Assembly: GCA_964631565.1 (NCBI GenBank)
Contig: CAZVYJ010000046.1
Span: 1-23,260 of the forward strand
Reading direction: 5' to 3'
DNA length: 23,260 nt
DNA from: CAZVYJ01 sp964631565
GTDB lineage: Bacteria; Planctomycetota; Phycisphaerae; SM23-33
Of the stretch, positions 21,847 through 23,260 are shown one piece after another. Numbering within the stretch: position 1 is the stretch's first letter; each line of letters starts with the position of its first letter. The notes below the pieces were generated by a model. The model was not told the DNA's origin. It did no database searches and saw only the letters and a program-made list of their open reading frames with translations. Position numbers and translations under genes: made by a program.

Positions 21847-23154
21847 TTACATGAGATTACCTGCAGCCTTAAAGGCTTCCTCGGCGGCGGCCGCCGTTCG
21901 TGCGATATCATCGTCGCTGTGCGCCGCCGAGACGAACATGGCTTCAAACTGGCTCGGTGCGAGATAAACGCCGGCTGAAAGCATGGAATTGAAGTATGCC
22001 GCGAACGCCTTGGTGTTGCTTGTCTGGGCCGTTTCGAAGTCGCGGACCGGTCCGGCCGTAAAGAAGCAGCATAGCATGCTGCCGACACGGTTGAAGCAGA
22101 CCTTCCCGTCCAGCCCGGCCTTCGCCGCCGCGCGGACTAGCTCCTCGGCCAGCACGCCGGAGATGCGTTCGAGCTGCTCGTAGAAACCTTCGGCCATCAG
22201 GGACTGCAAGGTCGCCAGGCCGGCCGACATCGCCAGCGGATTGCCGGACAGCGTGCCCGCCTGGTAAACCGCCCCTTCCGGCGCGAGATGCCTCATTATA
22301 TCCGCCCGTCCCCCGACGGCCCCGACAGGCAGCCCGCCGCCAATTATTTTGCCGAGCGTCGTAAGGTCCGACTCCACGCCGTAAAGTCCCTGAGCGCCGC
22401 CGTAGGCGACACGGAAACCGGTTATCACTTCGTCGAATATCAGCAGGGCCTTGTGCCTGTCGCAGAGCTGGCGGATGCCGGCAAGATAGCCGTCAGCCGG
22501 GGGCACCACGCCCATGTTGCCCGCGACGGGTTCGACAAGCACCGCTGCGACGTCCCGCCCGTGCACGGACATGGCGTCCGACATGGAGGCGAGGTCGTTA
22601 TAGGGGACCAGGATCGTATCAGCTGTCGAGCCTGCGGTGACGCCGGGCGAACTCGGCACGCCGAGAGTGGCCGCTCCGCTGCCGGCCGACACGAGCATTC
22701 CGTCGGCGTGGCCGTGGTAGCCGCCGATGCACTTTATTATTTTGCCGCGTCCGGTAGCTCCGCGTGCTATGCGGACGGCCGTCATTACGGCTTCGGTCCC
22801 GCTGGAGGTGAAGCGGATTTTCTCCACAGACGGAATTGCCGCCGCGATGGCCTCGGCGAGAAGAATCTCGGCCTCGGTGGGGGCGCCGTAACTTGTGCCG
22901 TAGCGGGCCGCCTTGCTTATGGCTGTGACGACCTGCTCCGGGGCGTGGCCGAGGATGGCCGGCCCGTAGCTGCACACGTAGTCGATGTAGATGTTCTCGT
23001 CGATGTCGGTAATCTGCGAGCCGCGGGCCCGGGCGATTATCGGGGGCGTGCCGCCGACCGCGGCGAACGACCGTACAGGCGAATTTACCCCGCCGACCAG
23101 CACCTTGCCGCCGCGAGCGAACGCGGCCTCTGATTTTTCGGTTCGTCTGGCCAT
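21847..23154 (-). CDS. hemL: Glutamate-1-semialdehyde 2,1-aminomutase
   Basis: A PLP enzyme of the class III aminotransferase fold that turns glutamate-1-semialdehyde into 5-aminolevulinate, the tetrapyrrole precursor, in the C5 pathway. The 435-residue product has the family marks LVGGVNSPVRSFAAVGG, VCSYGPAILGHA, FTSSGTEAVMTAVRIARG, CIGGYHGHADGMLV, LLIFDEVITGFR (D241) and TTLGKIIGGGLPVGA with the PLP lysine K269. Length is normal. ATG 23154 gives the standard N-terminus; the frame is open to 23217 but the extra part is not conserved. No ribosome binding site is seen; a TATAAT seven bases before the ATG suggests a leaderless or very short leader. No other haem genes are in view. Confidence 0.96.
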   Translation of the reverse strand: MARRTEKSEAAFARGGKVLVGGVNSPVRSFAAVGGTPPIIARARGSQITDIDENIYIDYVCSYGPAILGHAPEQVVTAISKAARYGTSYGAPTEAEILLAEAIAAAIPSVEKIRFTSSGTEAVMTAVRIARGATGRGKIIKCIGGYHGHADGMLVSAGSGAATLGVPSSPGVTAGSTADTILVPYNDLASMSDAMSVHGRDVAAVLVEPVAGNMGVVPPADGYLAGIRQLCDRHKALLIFDEVITGFRVAYGGAQGLYGVESDLTTLGKIIGGGLPVGAVGGRADIMRHLAPEGAVYQAGTLSGNPLAMSAGLATLQSLMAEGFYEQLERISGVLAEELVRAAAKAGLDGKVCFNRVGSMLCCFFTAGPVRDFETAQTSNTKAFAAYFNSMLSAGVYLAPSQFEAMFVSAAHSDDDIARTAAAAEEAFKAAGNLM

Positions 23155-23161
23155 CTGATGA

Positions 23162-23167
23162 ATTATA
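23162..23167 (-). promoter_or_regulatory. Candidate -10 box of hemL
   Basis: TATAAT lies seven bases before ATG 23154. The transcript would start at or next to the ATG. The -35 region is weak (TTCGCC at about 17 bases), so confidence is low. Confidence 0.35.
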
Positions 23168-23213
23168 TCGCTAACAGAAAAACGGGCGAAAGGCAAGTGA
23201 TGCCTTCCCTGAC

Positions 23214-23260
23214 TCATCCCCAGTTTTCATGGCTGAGTTCCTTTCGGAGTTCCCGCATGA
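23214..23260 (-). CDS. Possible 3' end of a gene at the right edge (partial)
   Basis: On the minus strand one frame is open from the window edge to TGA at 23216-23214, reading MRELRKELSHENWG before the stop. It would lie 59 bases upstream of hemL. Fifteen codons are too few to identify a family; it could also be chance. Confidence 0.25.
   Translation of the reverse strand, partial: MRELRKELSHENWG

Overview
The window looks like a chromosomal segment of a planctomycete, most likely class Phycisphaerae. This rests on a PEP-CTERM protein with a short hydrophobic stretch and an RRRRR tail, several lipoproteins of a kind common in that phylum, a zinc-ribbon/membrane/trypsin-fold protease and generally GC-rich coding DNA. 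It is an inference from gene style: there is no rRNA, and no phylogeny was run. I see no phage, plasmid, integrase, transposase or CRISPR array.

Layout. Positions 214-6506 form a minus-strand run: xseA, xseB, a metal-dependent hydrolase, a Pro/Thr-rich lipoprotein, a zinc-ribbon protein, an M20 dipeptidase and rplU. rplU has its own promoter, which lies partly inside the end of the dipeptidase gene. At 6507-7165 is a tRNA-Gly(CCC) gene in a disturbed locus: a truncated copy of its 5' half lies upstream, an inverted scrap of its T arm and a decayed copy of its 3' end plus terminator lie downstream, and palindromic elements lie on both sides. At 7166-10109 is a tight plus-strand operon: PIG-L deacetylase, GT4 glycosyltransferase and a GH100-like glycosidase.

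Positions 10121-17052 are again minus strand: a membrane-bound zinc-ribbon serine protease, a GNAT N-acyltransferase, a class III aminotransferase fused to an acyl-ACP-reductase-like domain, and a low-GC membrane protein. The fusion gene is split by a one-base frameshift just before the catalytic lysine. The reductase half keeps the GxxGxxG nucleotide fold and the active-site cysteine of cyanobacterial AAR. The three activities suggest acyl-ACP to fatty aldehyde to fatty amine to N-acyl amine, a possible sphingolipid-like membrane lipid route. This is the most interesting signal in the window.

The 508-base gap at 17053-17560 holds a 177-bp inverted-repeat (MITE-like) element, a candidate 27-residue ORF and a dyad covering a -10 box. 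After it come a cysteine-rich lipoprotein (plus strand), a PAS histidine kinase and a lipoprotein (minus strand), the PEP-CTERM protein behind a structured leader (plus strand), a bidirectional terminator, a four-helix membrane protein and hemL (both minus strand).
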